IMG/VR virus record: IMGVR_UViG_3300032954_000018
Coordinates: 1 to 54,164 of that record
Strand: one strand, 5' to 3'
Source of the DNA: a virus
DNA: 54,164 nt
In this document: positions 1 to 6,945 of the stretch, one piece after another
How positions within the stretch are numbered: position 1 is the first letter of the stretch
How the letters are laid out: each line of letters starts with the position of its first letter
Translations under genes and position numbers: made by a program
The notes under the pieces: generated by a model
What the model was told of the DNA's origin: nothing
Database searches by the model: none
What the model saw: only the letters and a program-made list of their open reading frames with translations

Positions 1-6
1 TTTCTC

Positions 7-180
7 CTATTTAGAATGTACCCGTCCACAAACTGTGCAGCGATATCCACCCTGCTTGTTGTTTCCGTTACGAGCGTAGTTAGCTACCCTACGCCATGCC
101 CCGTGCAGTTCGTCCTGTGCCTTATGAATACAGTCACAACGAACAATTTCGGAACCTCCGGTTAATGTCTTTGTCTTCAT
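7..180 (-). CDS. Small zinc-ribbon protein, 57 aa
   Basis: I read an uninterrupted minus-strand frame that starts at ATG 180 behind a good Shine-Dalgarno site (GAGGACTT) and stops with TAG at 7-9. It carries CDC-x2-H near residue 15 and C-x2-C-x3-H near the C-terminus, a likely single zinc-binding fold. The family is not recognised. It is the most downstream member of the leftward operon and follows an unusual 260-nt noncoding stretch. Function unknown. Confidence 0.75.
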   Translation of the reverse strand: MKTKTLTGGSEIVRCDCIHKAQDELHGAWRRVANYARNGNNKQGGYRCTVCGRVHSK

Positions 181-276
181 AAGTCCTCAAAAATTTTCTG
201 AGAGAACAAGACGTGGGGAAAGGAAATAGTATAAAATAAACCCACACCATGCGCTACTCAGAAGGATTGAATTAGG

Positions 277-347
277 GGAACTAGCGGAACGGAGACTGCC
301 CCGAGGGGCGGTTTTCACATTGAAAGAAGTATCCGTTTCCTATCGCC
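277..347 (-). ncRNA. Structured RNA module, unit 2 of a tandem pair
   Basis: Read on the minus strand this runs from GGCGATAGGAAACGGATACT to GTTCCGCTAGTTCC. AACGGA (332-337) pairs perfectly with TCCGTT (288-293); a GC-rich hairpin of CCCC/GGGG lies inside. The neighbouring unit at 371-425 has the same 5' and 3' conserved boxes, but its stem is GCAGTT/AACTGT, so the pairing is kept while the bases change. No open frame covers it. Related boxes occur on the plus strand at 29.7-30.3 kb. Function unknown. Confidence 0.5.
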
Positions 348-370
348 ACCTAAACTTTATTGAATATCGA

Positions 371-425
371 GGAATAAGCGGAACAGTTTGTTTTCTTTTT
401 CATAGAAGTAACTGCTTCCTTCGCC
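371..425 (-). ncRNA. Structured RNA module, unit 1 of a tandem pair
   Basis: Minus-strand order is GGCGAAGGAA, CAGTTACTTCT, an A-rich loop, AACTG, GTTCCGCTTATTCC. CAGTT (410-414) pairs with AACTG (384-388). It is the first of two tandem copies downstream of a promoter-like sequence at 438-466. The rest of the 181-443 gap holds no credible protein frame. Not a known RNA family to me. Confidence 0.5.
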
Positions 426-437
426 ATCGATAAATAC

Positions 438-466
438 ATTGTCTCACAAATTAATTAATTTGTCAA
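438..466 (-). promoter_or_regulatory. Sigma70-like promoter for the 181-437 RNA region
   Basis: On the minus strand TTGACA (461-466) is followed after 17 nt by GACAAT (438-443). It overlaps the last codons of the gene ending at 444 and would start transcription right at the structured RNA units, as expected if those are independent transcripts. Confidence 0.5.
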
Positions 467-836
467 GGGGATTATCTTGCTTAAATAACCCCTCAGGAGG
501 ATTCTCAAGAACATCAGCTATCTGCTCAAAGGTATAGTCTTGTTGGTCATTGAGGTACGCAAGAGATTCGCTAACAACTCCCCATTTACCTGAGTGATTG
601 CGTAGCCCAACCCATTCCCTGACGCTTTCTGGAAGACTAACGAAACTATCCTCAAAAAACGCTTCAGAGGTTTCGGTGGGAGCTTTGTATTTGGTTATGA
701 TCCCTTCTTCAAGAGCCAGAGCACACAACACGCCTAAGCAGCAATACCCCTTCGTGGTTTGTAGACGCCACTTTGCTTGTTTATACTTCCCGCATCTTAA
801 AGCTGAGATCCATTTTTCCAATGTCGTACACTCCAT
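444..836 (-). CDS. CCLGVL-family phage protein (paralogue 1), about 130 aa
   Basis: Belongs to a family with four copies in this window (also 4879-5277, 5274-5672, 13598-14104). Shared order: an N-terminal W-x2-ALR-x-GKYKQ helix, a YCCLGVLC-x-LA core near residue 35, a W-x-GL segment, then LND and F-x-QIADV-x-E-x-PP-x-GLF at the C-terminus. The start at 836 is chosen because GGAGG lies 5 nt upstream; the longer start four codons earlier has no such site. Similar hypothetical proteins occur in other phages. Function unknown; the invariant CC pair could bind metal or form a disulfide. Confidence 0.85.
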   Translation of the reverse strand: MECTTLEKWISALRCGKYKQAKWRLQTTKGYCCLGVLCALALEEGIITKYKAPTETSEAFFEDSFVSLPESVREWVGLRNHSGKWGVVSESLAYLNDQQDYTFEQIADVLENPPEGLFKQDNPLDKLINL

Positions 837-978
837 TGTTTCCTCCATGTTTTTTCATTACATGATTACTTAATTTCATAAGTGCCTTACTTGCAGTTTT
901 GCTACGGTACTTCTTATCGCAAAACGCGCATAATGCCTCAAATCGAATTTCCTCATTCCAGAGAGGTAGGCCTTTCAT
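781..978 (-). CDS. Small C2H2-like zinc finger protein, 65 aa
   Basis: C-x2-C at residues 17-20 and H-x4-H after a helix resemble a C2H2 finger, which would suggest nucleic-acid binding. Its ATG overlaps the TGA of the preceding gene (ATGA at 975-978), indicating translational coupling. Its 3' end overlaps the next gene's first 56 nt in another frame, which is unusual even here. Function unknown. Confidence 0.65.
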   Translation of the reverse strand: MKGLPLWNEEIRFEALCAFCDKKYRSKTASKALMKLSNHVMKKHGGNNGVYDIGKMDLSFKMREV

Positions 979-1157
979 ACTAGCTCACTCAATCTATCTA
1001 CGGCGTTTTCTAAACTAAAAAGAGCTTCCTCCGCAGAATCGCCCAACCCTTTTATTTCCGCTTCAAGATCACGCAACTCGTCTCTAAGTTCCGCAAGCGC
1101 AACTTGCTTTTTCTTGATTAGATTTTGAATCTTTCTGATTTGCGTTTTGGCTATCAC
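975..1157 (-). CDS. Small coiled-coil protein, 60 aa
   Basis: Starts at GTG 1157 overlapping the stop of the vWA gene (GTGA) with GGGAGGGA just upstream. The sequence is almost entirely a Lys/Glu/Leu heptad-like coiled coil. It may associate with the vWA protein encoded directly upstream; that is inference from coupling only. Confidence 0.7.
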   Translation of the reverse strand: MIAKTQIRKIQNLIKKKQVALAELRDELRDLEAEIKGLGDSAEEALFSLENAVDRLSELV

Positions 1158-2233
1158 GCTCCCTCCCAATAGAGAACCTCAGTATCAGGCAACACGTTAC
1201 GGTTAGTACTGGTGCTCTGGACGAACACATCGTAATCGCCATGGTTTCCGGGGTAGACTTTTACTTCTCCCCCTGCCGGGATGCCCAACAGTTTACGAGC
1301 GTTGTCACCCTCAAAGACCTTACCGCTGAACTTGTGGCGAATGCAGATACGCTTATGCCCTTGGATTTTCTCAGGTTTGGTAAGCTGGTAGAACGCAGCA
1401 CCCATCTTCATCTCTTTGTTCTTGCCAAGCTTCGATTCCACAAATGGACGAATCTGCTCTTTGTCTTTCACCTTAAAGACACGGTATCCTTTAATCTCAT
1501 CAAGAGTCTTCGCCACGTCCGCAACCTTCACGTTGTGAAGATCGGAATAGAAGCGAGTTGAACCACGCACACCTTTCGCCCGAGCCGCATAATAATTCTG
1601 CGTCGCGCCCATCGTAGCAACAGTACTACGCTCAAGATCGCGCTCCGTCTGCTCCCACTCAAAGACGTTCCCCTCAGGAATGCCCAAGTTCCTAACCAGA
1701 GTGTACTTAAACCCACGCGGAACGCGCAACGCAAACGTCCAACGATCCGTGCTCTGAAGTTCCTTGATCTTTTTACCGAGCCTCGTTGCATCCCAATTCT
1801 TACTAGAATTTTCTATACCATCCGTTACAGCCAGCACCAAGAAAGAAACATCCTCGTTTTTCGCATCCGGAACTTTCTCAAGGCTCTCAATCAATTCTCC
1901 GAGCGAATCGAAAAGAGGAGTGGAACTACCGTTTGCGGCATAGCTCGTTAATTGCTTCAAACTATTGACGGACGAGTTTTGCACTACGAACCTATATGTA
2001 GCCTGACTACCGTAGTATGAGTACCCTCCCCCGCCTACCTTAGCTGCGTAACTAGTATGGGGCATAGGCATATCTACACCGCATTCAATCACGCTAACAA
2101 TGGTGTCAATATCGCTGTCATGAGCACCCTGTTTAATACCCTCGATGTTCTGGTTATAGTCTTTCATAGCCGCAGTACGCAACGTGGCCATGCTTCCTGA
2201 ATGATCTCGTGAAATTCCAATGTATTGTTTCAT
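1154..2233 (-). CDS. von Willebrand factor A (vWA) domain protein, 359 aa
   Basis: Residues 10-15 read DHSGSM, the first MIDAS motif (D-x-S-x-S); an STPLFDSLGELI segment supplies the MIDAS threonine and VTDGIEN the downstream aspartate, so all metal-binding positions are present. vWA domains are Mg2+-dependent protein-interaction modules. The last third has no domain I recognise. No signal peptide or membrane segment, so cytoplasmic. It is the largest gene of this leftward group and is coupled to a small coiled-coil protein. Phage vWA proteins are known, but their role is mostly unexplained. Confidence 0.9.
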   Translation of the reverse strand: MKQYIGISRDHSGSMATLRTAAMKDYNQNIEGIKQGAHDSDIDTIVSVIECGVDMPMPHTSYAAKVGGGGYSYYGSQATYRFVVQNSSVNSLKQLTSYAANGSSTPLFDSLGELIESLEKVPDAKNEDVSFLVLAVTDGIENSSKNWDATRLGKKIKELQSTDRWTFALRVPRGFKYTLVRNLGIPEGNVFEWEQTERDLERSTVATMGATQNYYAARAKGVRGSTRFYSDLHNVKVADVAKTLDEIKGYRVFKVKDKEQIRPFVESKLGKNKEMKMGAAFYQLTKPEKIQGHKRICIRHKFSGKVFEGDNARKLLGIPAGGEVKVYPGNHGDYDVFVQSTSTNRNVLPDTEVLYWEGA

Positions 2234-2239
2234 AATCTC

Positions 2240-2437
2240 CTAGTTTGCTCCATATTCTGATTCTTCCGGATAGTGGAAATTTTCGTTAAGCTCCGCTACT
2301 TGTGCAGCTAACTCCCCCAGATTCCAAGCTATCAAAGCTAAAAGTCCGTGAAATCTTTTCTCCGCTTCTGGATGCTGTCGAACATTCTCAAGGTTCATTT
2401 CGTTGATAGCTCTGATAAAATCTGGGTCAGGTCTCAT
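2240..2437 (-). CDS. Small helical protein, 65 aa
   Basis: Start ATG 2437 overlaps the TGA of the upstream gene (ATGA), with GGAAG upstream. The middle (FHGLLALIAWNLGELAAQVAEL) is an amphipathic helix; no cysteines. Follows promptly into the vWA gene. Function unknown. Confidence 0.7.
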   Translation of the reverse strand: MRPDPDFIRAINEMNLENVRQHPEAEKRFHGLLALIAWNLGELAAQVAELNENFHYPEESEYGAN

Positions 2438-2631
2438 GGAAGTAGCTTCCAATCTTCCAAGAGACTACCGTCCAATCCCTCTTCTACTTGTTTGGTTGTT
2501 TTATATTTCATTGCCAACAGAGTTGCCATTGCTTTGCCAACTTCTGTATTTTCAAAGGGATAGAATAACTTACCGTCGCTAAAACCCCAAGACGTTGCGT
2601 TTGTTTTTATATTTAATCTAAGTTCTACCAT
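2434..2631 (-). CDS. Hypothetical protein, 65 aa
   Basis: First gene behind the promoter at 2668-2696. Its start codon lies only 3 nt downstream of a 17-bp palindromic operator, so repressor binding there would also block translation initiation. No recognisable domain; beta-strand then helix content. Coupled to the next gene by ATGA. Confidence 0.7.
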   Translation of the reverse strand: MVELRLNIKTNATSWGFSDGKLFYPFENTEVGKAMATLLAMKYKTTKQVEEGLDGSLLEDWKLLP

Positions 2632-2634
2632 GTT

Positions 2635-2651
2635 TTTCTCAATTTGAGAAA
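2635..2651. promoter_or_regulatory. Operator A, copy 1 (TTTCTCAATTTGAGAAA)
   Basis: Near-perfect 17-bp palindrome. One of four copies (17221, 23276, 24956). This copy and that at 24956 share about 26 identical bases including the flanks, far beyond the palindrome. It lies between the promoter -10 and the start codon of the gene at 2631. Confidence 0.65.
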
Positions 2652-2667
2652 TTTAAGCAACAAACCC

Positions 2668-2696
2668 ATATTACCACAAATAATTAGCTTAGTCAA
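2668..2696 (-). promoter_or_regulatory. Promoter for the gene at 2631
   Basis: TTGACT (2691-2696), 17 nt, TAATAT (2668-2673) with a TG extended -10. It faces left and is followed by operator A. Confidence 0.6.
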
Positions 2697-3007
2697 GTAG
2701 CATGGCAGGGGCAGGTACACTTCCTAGAGAAGCAGCGAGAGTGGTGATTGCGGGTCTCTGTGCAGGGGAGGCTTCGCCAGTTAGGGGGGTGGCCCTTGGG
2801 TACCTTCCGGGGCTTCCGAGGGCAGGGCGGGGCCTCTACGCGCCGGGAAATGGCATCCTGTGCCTTGGTTAAATCCCCCAAATGCCAGCGTTCTTTGTGG
2901 GCTATGTAGAATCCCATACCCAAATAAGACACACAACGCTGACCAACTTTGGCGGCACACACAGGACAATCGACTTTAATAGCAGAATAATTTTTCCATG
3001 GTTTCAT
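2693..3007 (-). CDS. Zinc-finger phage protein, 104 aa
   Basis: Starts with a VDCPVCAAKVGQRC segment (C-x2-C-x6-C) and an HKER histidine motif, typical of small phage zinc-binding proteins; a second Cys cluster (C-x4-C-x1-C-x1-C) ends the protein. The 60-80 region is Pro/Arg-rich and probably disordered. First gene behind the promoter at 3125-3153. Nucleic-acid binding is plausible but unproven. Confidence 0.75.
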   Translation of the reverse strand: MKPWKNYSAIKVDCPVCAAKVGQRCVSYLGMGFYIAHKERWHLGDLTKAQDAISRRVEAPPCPRKPRKVPKGHPPNWRSLPCTETRNHHSRCFSRKCTCPCHAT

Positions 3008-3014
3008 TTATGTA

Positions 3015-3043
3015 TTGACTTTCTAATAAATATATGGTACTAT
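3015..3043 (+). promoter_or_regulatory. Rightward promoter for the 3307-3769 pair
   Basis: TTGACT (3015-3020), 17 nt, TACTAT (3038-3043) preceded by TGG (extended -10). It leaves a leader of about 255 nt before the first start codon. Confidence 0.5.
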
Positions 3044-3124
3044 AAAAGCATAAGCAAGAATATAAGGAGCTAACGGTCTTAAGGGAACCTTCGCTATTCG
3101 CTCAGGTCCAACTACGAGCTTCTT

Positions 3125-3153
3125 ATAATACGTATTATTCTATACTTTGTCAA
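3125..3153 (-). promoter_or_regulatory. Strong leftward promoter for 3007 and beyond
   Basis: TTGACA (3148-3153), exactly 17 nt, TATTAT (3125-3130). The -10 lies inside the perfect palindrome 3125-3138, which would suit a repressor site. Confidence 0.65.
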
Positions 3154-3306
3154 CCCCCTAATACATAGATAAAAACGCAGCAAGGGAGATTCACTCACAG
3201 AAGTTAGAGGCTTACCGAGGCTTCCGAGGTAAACGACGATATCGCCGGGAGAGAGCGATAGCGAACGACCTAACAGATTATAGGAAGAGAGTATGAGAGA
3301 GGGGAA

Positions 3307-3621
3307 ATGCCAGAAAACGAAACACAAGAAAAACCTGATTGGAAAGAAAAGATCGGGGAAAAGGACCCTGCCAAGCGCAAGAAGCGTACCGGCAAGCCGG
3401 GGCAGAGTTTTCCCAACAGGCTATTACAGGCCTTAGCAGAAATTTTTGAGGGGGAAGATGCCAGCACTCCGGAGAAGCTTCAGGCCATGGAACTGTCGAT
3501 CAAAGTTCTACCTATGCGCAAGACTCCTAAGCGCAAAACCGACAAGGAAAAATTGGTAGAGCAAGCCATGAAGAAATCGATAGAAACTAAAGAAAAGAAA
3601 GAAGATAGCAGCAGTGAATGA
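3307..3621 (+). CDS. Basic hypothetical protein, 104 aa
   Basis: ATG 3307 follows GAGAGGGGAA. Very rich in Lys, Glu and Pro, with a short predicted helical core (FPNRLLQALAEIFEGE) and a highly charged tail. No family recognised; the composition suggests a partly disordered nucleic-acid-binding protein. It is one of few plus-strand genes in the left half and overlaps the next gene by 8 nt. Confidence 0.7.
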   Translation: MPENETQEKPDWKEKIGEKDPAKRKKRTGKPGQSFPNRLLQALAEIFEGEDASTPEKLQAMELSIKVLPMRKTPKRKTDKEKLVEQAMKKSIETKEKKEDSSSE

Positions 3622-3769
3622 AATAGAAAAAATAGAATACCGCATCTTAGAACTTCAGACCAAAATGATTACACTTCCAGAGGCACAAAAGGAGTATGCC
3701 AAAGGATATCTCGATGCTCTCCAAGACACAATCAGATTGTTAAAGCGGGATTCAGGCACAAAGAACTAG
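3614..3769 (+). CDS. Small helical protein, 51 aa
   Basis: GTG 3614 lies inside the end of the upstream gene and reads to TAG 3767-3769. Two predicted helices rich in Glu, Leu and Lys. The stop codon is within the stem of the terminator that follows. Function unknown. Confidence 0.65.
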   Translation: MNEIEKIEYRILELQTKMITLPEAQKEYAKGYLDALQDTIRLLKRDSGTKN

Positions 3770-3797
3770 CCCCCAGCTTCTCACCGGGGGCATAGTT
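3764..3797. terminator. Bidirectional terminator between convergent genes
   Basis: AACTAGCCCCC / GGGGGCATAGTT pairs with one bulged A and an 11-nt loop. It sits exactly between a rightward and a leftward gene. No long T tract on either side. Confidence 0.6.
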
Positions 3798-3814
3798 GCT
3801 TCAGCGGCACGGGT

Positions 3815-4819
3815 TTAGGCTACTACTGCGATGTTTTGTGCTTCGCCTGTAAGCACAGTCGGTAGGTCCTTGTGATCCTCAGCCCAGTTCTTGAGTTGAG
3901 TATCCTGTGATACCTTGAGATGGTAACACATTACCGCGATCTGTTCGGCGTATTCAAGAGCGACCAGTTTGTCACCATGTACCTTGAACTTGCCATTCAG
4001 AGCTAGGGTCTCGTAGGACAGAGCAGAAGCGATCTCTGCCATCTTCTTGAACTTCTCAAGCAGCTTCGCAGGAGTGTTCTCAGAGATAGGAGTCCGGGTT
4101 TTCCCAGTCACTTCAGCCTTGGCTTGCTTGACCGCCTCTACCTGAAGGGTCTTGTTCCCTGTTTTGGGATTAGTCTTCTTCGAGTAGTTCTCTGCAATCT
4201 TCGCCACCTTCTCCTGAGTCAAGCGGGAAGGAATGCTGGCAAGCTGTTGTGCGGCAGACGTAGGAAGATCACCCGTCTGAAGCTTTTCCTTAAGGTCCTC
4301 GGAAAGTTCAAGAAGCTGCAAGGTATCTTCCACCTTCTTTACAGCCTTCTTGATATCTTCTCCCTTGATACCGGGAAAATACTTTTTCGCAATCTGCTCC
4401 ACACTCAGATTGAACCGGGTCTGATAGACGTGCATATTGTATGCATCGTCCATAGGCGTAGGTTCCATACGGTTGCGGTTTTCGCGGATTGTGTAGTCGA
4501 AAGCCTCTTCCTCAGTCTTCGACTCGTTGTAGATAAATTCAAGCTGAAGACGGTTCTCTTCCCGCTTGCCTTTGTTGATGGTTGCTATGGCACGATACCT
4601 ACGGTGACCAGCAAGAAGCACAGGGAAACCGTGCTCGTTCTTCCAGCAGATAGCTGGCTGAAGTTGACCATTAACCGCGATATCTGCGGCAAGTTCCGTA
4701 ACATCAGTTGCCTCACTACGACCACTGATTTCTGGAAGAGTGATAATTTTCTCCGGAGGAGCCGCATACCCATGACGAGTACGGACTACGCCAGATTCAG
4801 GATGCCATTGAACGGCCAT
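3815..4819 (-). CDS. ParB-like nuclease-domain protein, 334 aa
   Basis: Residues around 70-75 contain GHRRYRA, the box II signature of the ParB/sulfiredoxin fold, followed by an ENRNR box about 45 residues on. Next comes a helix-turn-helix-like region (SVEQIAKKYF...IKKAVKKVEDTLQLLEL) and then SAAQQLASIP, matching ParB/Spo0J layout. ParB proteins are CTP-dependent DNA clamps for segregation or act as phage regulators. There is no ParA next to it, and the C-terminus is not a typical dimerisation domain. It is transcribed alone from a promoter at 4854-4882. Confidence 0.88.
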   Translation of the reverse strand: MAVQWHPESGVVRTRHGYAAPPEKIITLPEISGRSEATDVTELAADIAVNGQLQPAICWKNEHGFPVLLAGHRRYRAIATINKGKREENRLQLEFIYNESKTEEEAFDYTIRENRNRMEPTPMDDAYNMHVYQTRFNLSVEQIAKKYFPGIKGEDIKKAVKKVEDTLQLLELSEDLKEKLQTGDLPTSAAQQLASIPSRLTQEKVAKIAENYSKKTNPKTGNKTLQVEAVKQAKAEVTGKTRTPISENTPAKLLEKFKKMAEIASALSYETLALNGKFKVHGDKLVALEYAEQIAVMCYHLKVSQDTQLKNWAEDHKDLPTVLTGEAQNIAVVA

Positions 4820-4853
4820 TCATTTCTCCTTTGCGGCTTTTGCCGACAGTTCA

Positions 4854-4882
4854 AATGTATCGCACCAAAAAATTTTTGTCAA
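4854..4882 (-). promoter_or_regulatory. Promoter for the ParB-like gene
   Basis: TTGACA (4877-4882), 17 nt, TACATT (4854-4859) on the minus strand, overlapping the 3' end of the upstream gene. Confidence 0.6.
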
Positions 4883-5277
4883 GCCCCCTCGGAAATTGTT
4901 GATTCCACAGAGGTTGCTGGTGGGTCACAAAAAAGCCGATCTGGTGGATTTTCGATCACGTCAGCTATATACTCAAACGTGTGCCCACCATCGTTCAAAG
5001 AAGAAAGACAGTTGATGCTGACACCACCGTACTGTCCATTTCTCGCACAGAGTCCTGCCCATTCTTGAACTTTTCTTGACAGAACTTTTCCGTTATCGGT
5101 ATCGCCCTCGTAGAATTCCGATATAACCCCCTCTTTTAAAGCAATATCGGTCAATACTCCGAGGCAGCAATAGTGTTTGATATTGTCATATATGCGGCAC
5201 AGTTTGCCGTAAGCTTGTTTGTAGTTTCCACTCCTAAGAGCATCCGCCCATATCTTGCGTACTTCTTGCGGTGTCAT
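4879..5277 (-). CDS. CCLGVL-family phage protein (paralogue 2), 132 aa
   Basis: Same layout as the copy at 444-836: ALRSGNYKQA, YCCLGVL, W-AGL, LND, F-x-YIADVIENPP-x-RLF. Its ATG overlaps the stop of paralogue 3 (ATGA at 5274-5277), so the two are a tandem duplication translated as a pair. Function unknown. Confidence 0.85.
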   Translation of the reverse strand: MTPQEVRKIWADALRSGNYKQAYGKLCRIYDNIKHYCCLGVLTDIALKEGVISEFYEGDTDNGKVLSRKVQEWAGLCARNGQYGGVSINCLSSLNDGGHTFEYIADVIENPPDRLFCDPPATSVESTISEGA

Positions 5278-5672
5278 TTATCCTCCTCGAATAATCCCTC
5301 GGGTTCTGATTCAATGATATCAGCAATCTGCTGGAAGTCAAACTTGTAAGAATCGTTTTTGAATACTAAAGACGTGAAACCGTTCTTTTTATTCTTAAAC
5401 GATCCTACCTCATCTGTGAGTCCCGCCCACTTTTGAATACGCAAAGGAAGTGTATGTGCTTCTCCTTCGTACTTATACCTATAACCACTACCCACCTTAT
5501 TAGGTTCCGGAATTACCTTAGCTTTGACAGCCAGTTCGCACAATACTCCAAGGCAGCAAAACCTATCTTCGCCAGATATTTCTTTCCTCAGATATCTTCT
5601 GCCTTGCTTATACTTCCCACTTCTTAGTGCCCGCACCCATTGCCTGCGTATTTTTTGTTTCTCAGTTAGCAC
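5274..5672 (-). CDS. CCLGVL-family phage protein (paralogue 3), about 132 aa
   Basis: Contains WVRALRSGKYKQGRRYL, FCCLGVLCELA, W-AGL and FQQIADIIE-x-EPEGLF. I place the start at GTG 5672 because GGAAGGAG lies 6 nt before it; an upstream ATG directly abuts the same site and is too close. Upstream it touches the gene ending at 5675. Function unknown. Confidence 0.8.
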   Translation of the reverse strand: MLTEKQKIRRQWVRALRSGKYKQGRRYLRKEISGEDRFCCLGVLCELAVKAKVIPEPNKVGSGYRYKYEGEAHTLPLRIQKWAGLTDEVGSFKNKKNGFTSLVFKNDSYKFDFQQIADIIESEPEGLFEEDK

Positions 5673-5674
5673 AG

Positions 5675-5860
5675 TCATCTCCTTCCAACATGGTACTTCT
5701 GACAATACTCGCAAAGGTAAGCATATAGCTCATTCCCCTTCGCCTTTCCCCTGTAGATCATATTGAATACTACGTTATCTGCTTTTCTTTTGCTGTAAGG
5801 TTCTTTCCGCCAGCACTTTCTCCACTTTCTGGAAATCTCCTGCTTCTCCTCCTTGTTCAT
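5675..5860 (-). CDS. Small basic protein with C-terminal CxxC, 61 aa
   Basis: ATG 5860 has AGGAGC 4 nt upstream. A basic helical N-terminus is followed by YLCEYCQKYHVGRR, a C-x2-C-x3-H motif common in small phage zinc proteins. It overlaps the preceding zinc-ribbon gene by 86 nt in another frame, which is unusually long. Confidence 0.65.
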   Translation of the reverse strand: MNKEEKQEISRKWRKCWRKEPYSKRKADNVVFNMIYRGKAKGNELYAYLCEYCQKYHVGRR

Positions 5861-5984
5861 TTTGCTCCTGTTCTCGTCTACGTATAGCGGCAAAGTACCC
5901 AAATGGATAAGTCTGCCTACAGTTCGGGCAGGACCAATTGGACATACCTTCCACAAGATAAGCCCCACAGCAAGGACTATCCAT
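5775..5984 (-). CDS. Small zinc-ribbon protein, 69 aa
   Basis: Begins DSPCCGAYLVEG and continues with W-x-CPNC-x6-FGYFA, giving two Cys pairs as in a one-domain zinc ribbon. A charged Gln/Glu tail overlaps the next gene. It starts 24 nt downstream (in transcription) of the tRNA gene. Function unknown. Confidence 0.65.
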   Translation of the reverse strand: MDSPCCGAYLVEGMSNWSCPNCRQTYPFGYFAAIRRREQEQNEQGGEAGDFQKVEKVLAERTLQQKKSR

Positions 5985-6007
5985 GTCCCATAAATCTCCC
6001 TTTTTTG

Positions 6008-6080
6008 TGGGCCTGCTAGGATTTGAACCTAGAACCAAAGCATTATGAGTGCTTCGCTCTAACCGTTGAGCTACAGGCCC
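6008..6080 (-). tRNA. tRNA with CAU anticodon (Met or Ile2)
   Basis: Complete cloverleaf on the minus strand: acceptor GGGCCTG/CAGGCCC (7 bp), TA at 8-9, D-arm GCTC/GAGC, anticodon arm AAGCA-CTCATAA-TGCTT, T-arm CTAGG-TTCAAAT-CCTAG. Length 73 with discriminator A; CCA is not encoded. CAU could be elongator Met or lysidine-modified Ile; the sequence alone does not decide. It lies in the middle of an operon of small genes. Confidence 0.95.
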
Positions 6081-6086
6081 GATTGA

Positions 6087-6590
6087 TTATAGGTACTGAA
6101 CCTCGGTCAGGGTGTTTCGCTTCTCCCTATCCACCTTACGACGATTGTGGTTACGGATTGCGTCTATCTGGTGCTTAAGCAGACCATGGGCTTTACCGAC
6201 ACCTTTGATATACCGATAGTCGGAAATTGTCGTGCCGTTGATCTGTATTTCTTCACCCCACTGTCCACCCAGTTTATTCTTTTCCTTGTTGGGTTCAAAG
6301 CCCAACCTCTTATCCTTCAGAGCAGCACTCTTGAGGATTTTTGTGTGGACAAATAGTACCCAGCTTCGAGGCTTGTTGTTTCTGGTTTTCTCCTCCACCA
6401 GAATAAAGGGAGTCCCCTGAGGGGCTTCACGGACGATGCGGATATAATCCACATCATCGCTGCCTGAAACAAAGCGATATTGCTTCTCAGTGTCTTTTTT
6501 CGGCATTGCGTACTTTCCTCTTACACCTTTACTCCAATCCCTGACTTCAGGAATGGATAAATCACAATCAGGTTGACCACAGCCACACAT
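6087..6590 (-). CDS. Hypothetical protein, 167 aa
   Basis: The N-terminus MCGCGQPDC carries three cysteines; the rest is a soluble alpha/beta sequence with a strand-rich middle (TPFILVEEKTRNNKPRSW...). The start at 6590 is uncertain: ribosome-binding signal GGTGG is weak, and an internal ATG at MPKKD has GAGGAAA farther upstream. It ends 6 nt before the tRNA. No family recognised. Confidence 0.7.
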   Translation of the reverse strand: MCGCGQPDCDLSIPEVRDWSKGVRGKYAMPKKDTEKQYRFVSGSDDVDYIRIVREAPQGTPFILVEEKTRNNKPRSWVLFVHTKILKSAALKDKRLGFEPNKEKNKLGGQWGEEIQINGTTISDYRYIKGVGKAHGLLKHQIDAIRNHNRRKVDREKRNTLTEVQYL

Positions 6591-6628
6591 AGGGTTACCA
6601 CCTACGGGTTAATTTTTCTGGGATCATA

Positions 6629-6886
6629 CTAATTAACGTCACAAACATTCCCTTCTGGTTGATATGTTGTTGATCCAGATAATTCCCACGGATCAGTACA
6701 CCCGAAAGGACAGCCATATTGGGCAGCTAACGATTTCCCCACTTGCTCTGCTTCCTCTCTGGTATGGGTTTTGTTTGATCTGCTCCATAACACAACAGAA
6801 CCTTCGTCATCCACCTTTCCTAAGACGAAAAGATTTCCTGCGTGTAGATGAGCACAAATGAACCGAAACTGCATGTCGGTGTCCAT
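6629..6886 (-). CDS. Hypothetical protein, 85 aa
   Basis: Starts behind GGAGTTAAG at 6886, the first gene after the promoter at 6896-6924. It looks like a small beta-rich domain (FVLGKVDDEGSVVLWSR) followed by a helix with C-x3-C. Function unknown. Confidence 0.7.
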   Translation of the reverse strand: MDTDMQFRFICAHLHAGNLFVLGKVDDEGSVVLWSRSNKTHTREEAEQVGKSLAAQYGCPFGCTDPWELSGSTTYQPEGNVCDVN

Positions 6887-6895
6887 CTTAACTCC

Positions 6896-6924
6896 ATCAT
6901 ATCACAGCGGTTAGTGGTTGTCAA
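6896..6924 (-). promoter_or_regulatory. Promoter for the gene at 6886
   Basis: TTGACA (6919-6924), 17 nt, TATGAT (6896-6901), within the sequence CGCTGTGATATGATGG. Two other leftward promoters (15958, 23033) share the GCTGTGATA box. Confidence 0.65.
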
Positions 6925-6945
6925 GTTCTGAGCGGAAAAATTTTT

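Larger units (their letters stand above)
3008..3306. other. Divergent control region with palindrome and long inverted repeat
   Basis: No gene seen. It holds face-to-face promoters, a perfect 14-bp palindrome ATAATACGTATTAT (3125-3138) covering the leftward -10, and a long-range inverted repeat: TTCGCTATTCGCTC (3090-3103) against GAGCGATAGCGAA (3253-3265), one bulged base. The repeat brackets the palindrome and could form a large RNA hairpin in the rightward leader or hold looped DNA. Confidence 0.55.
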
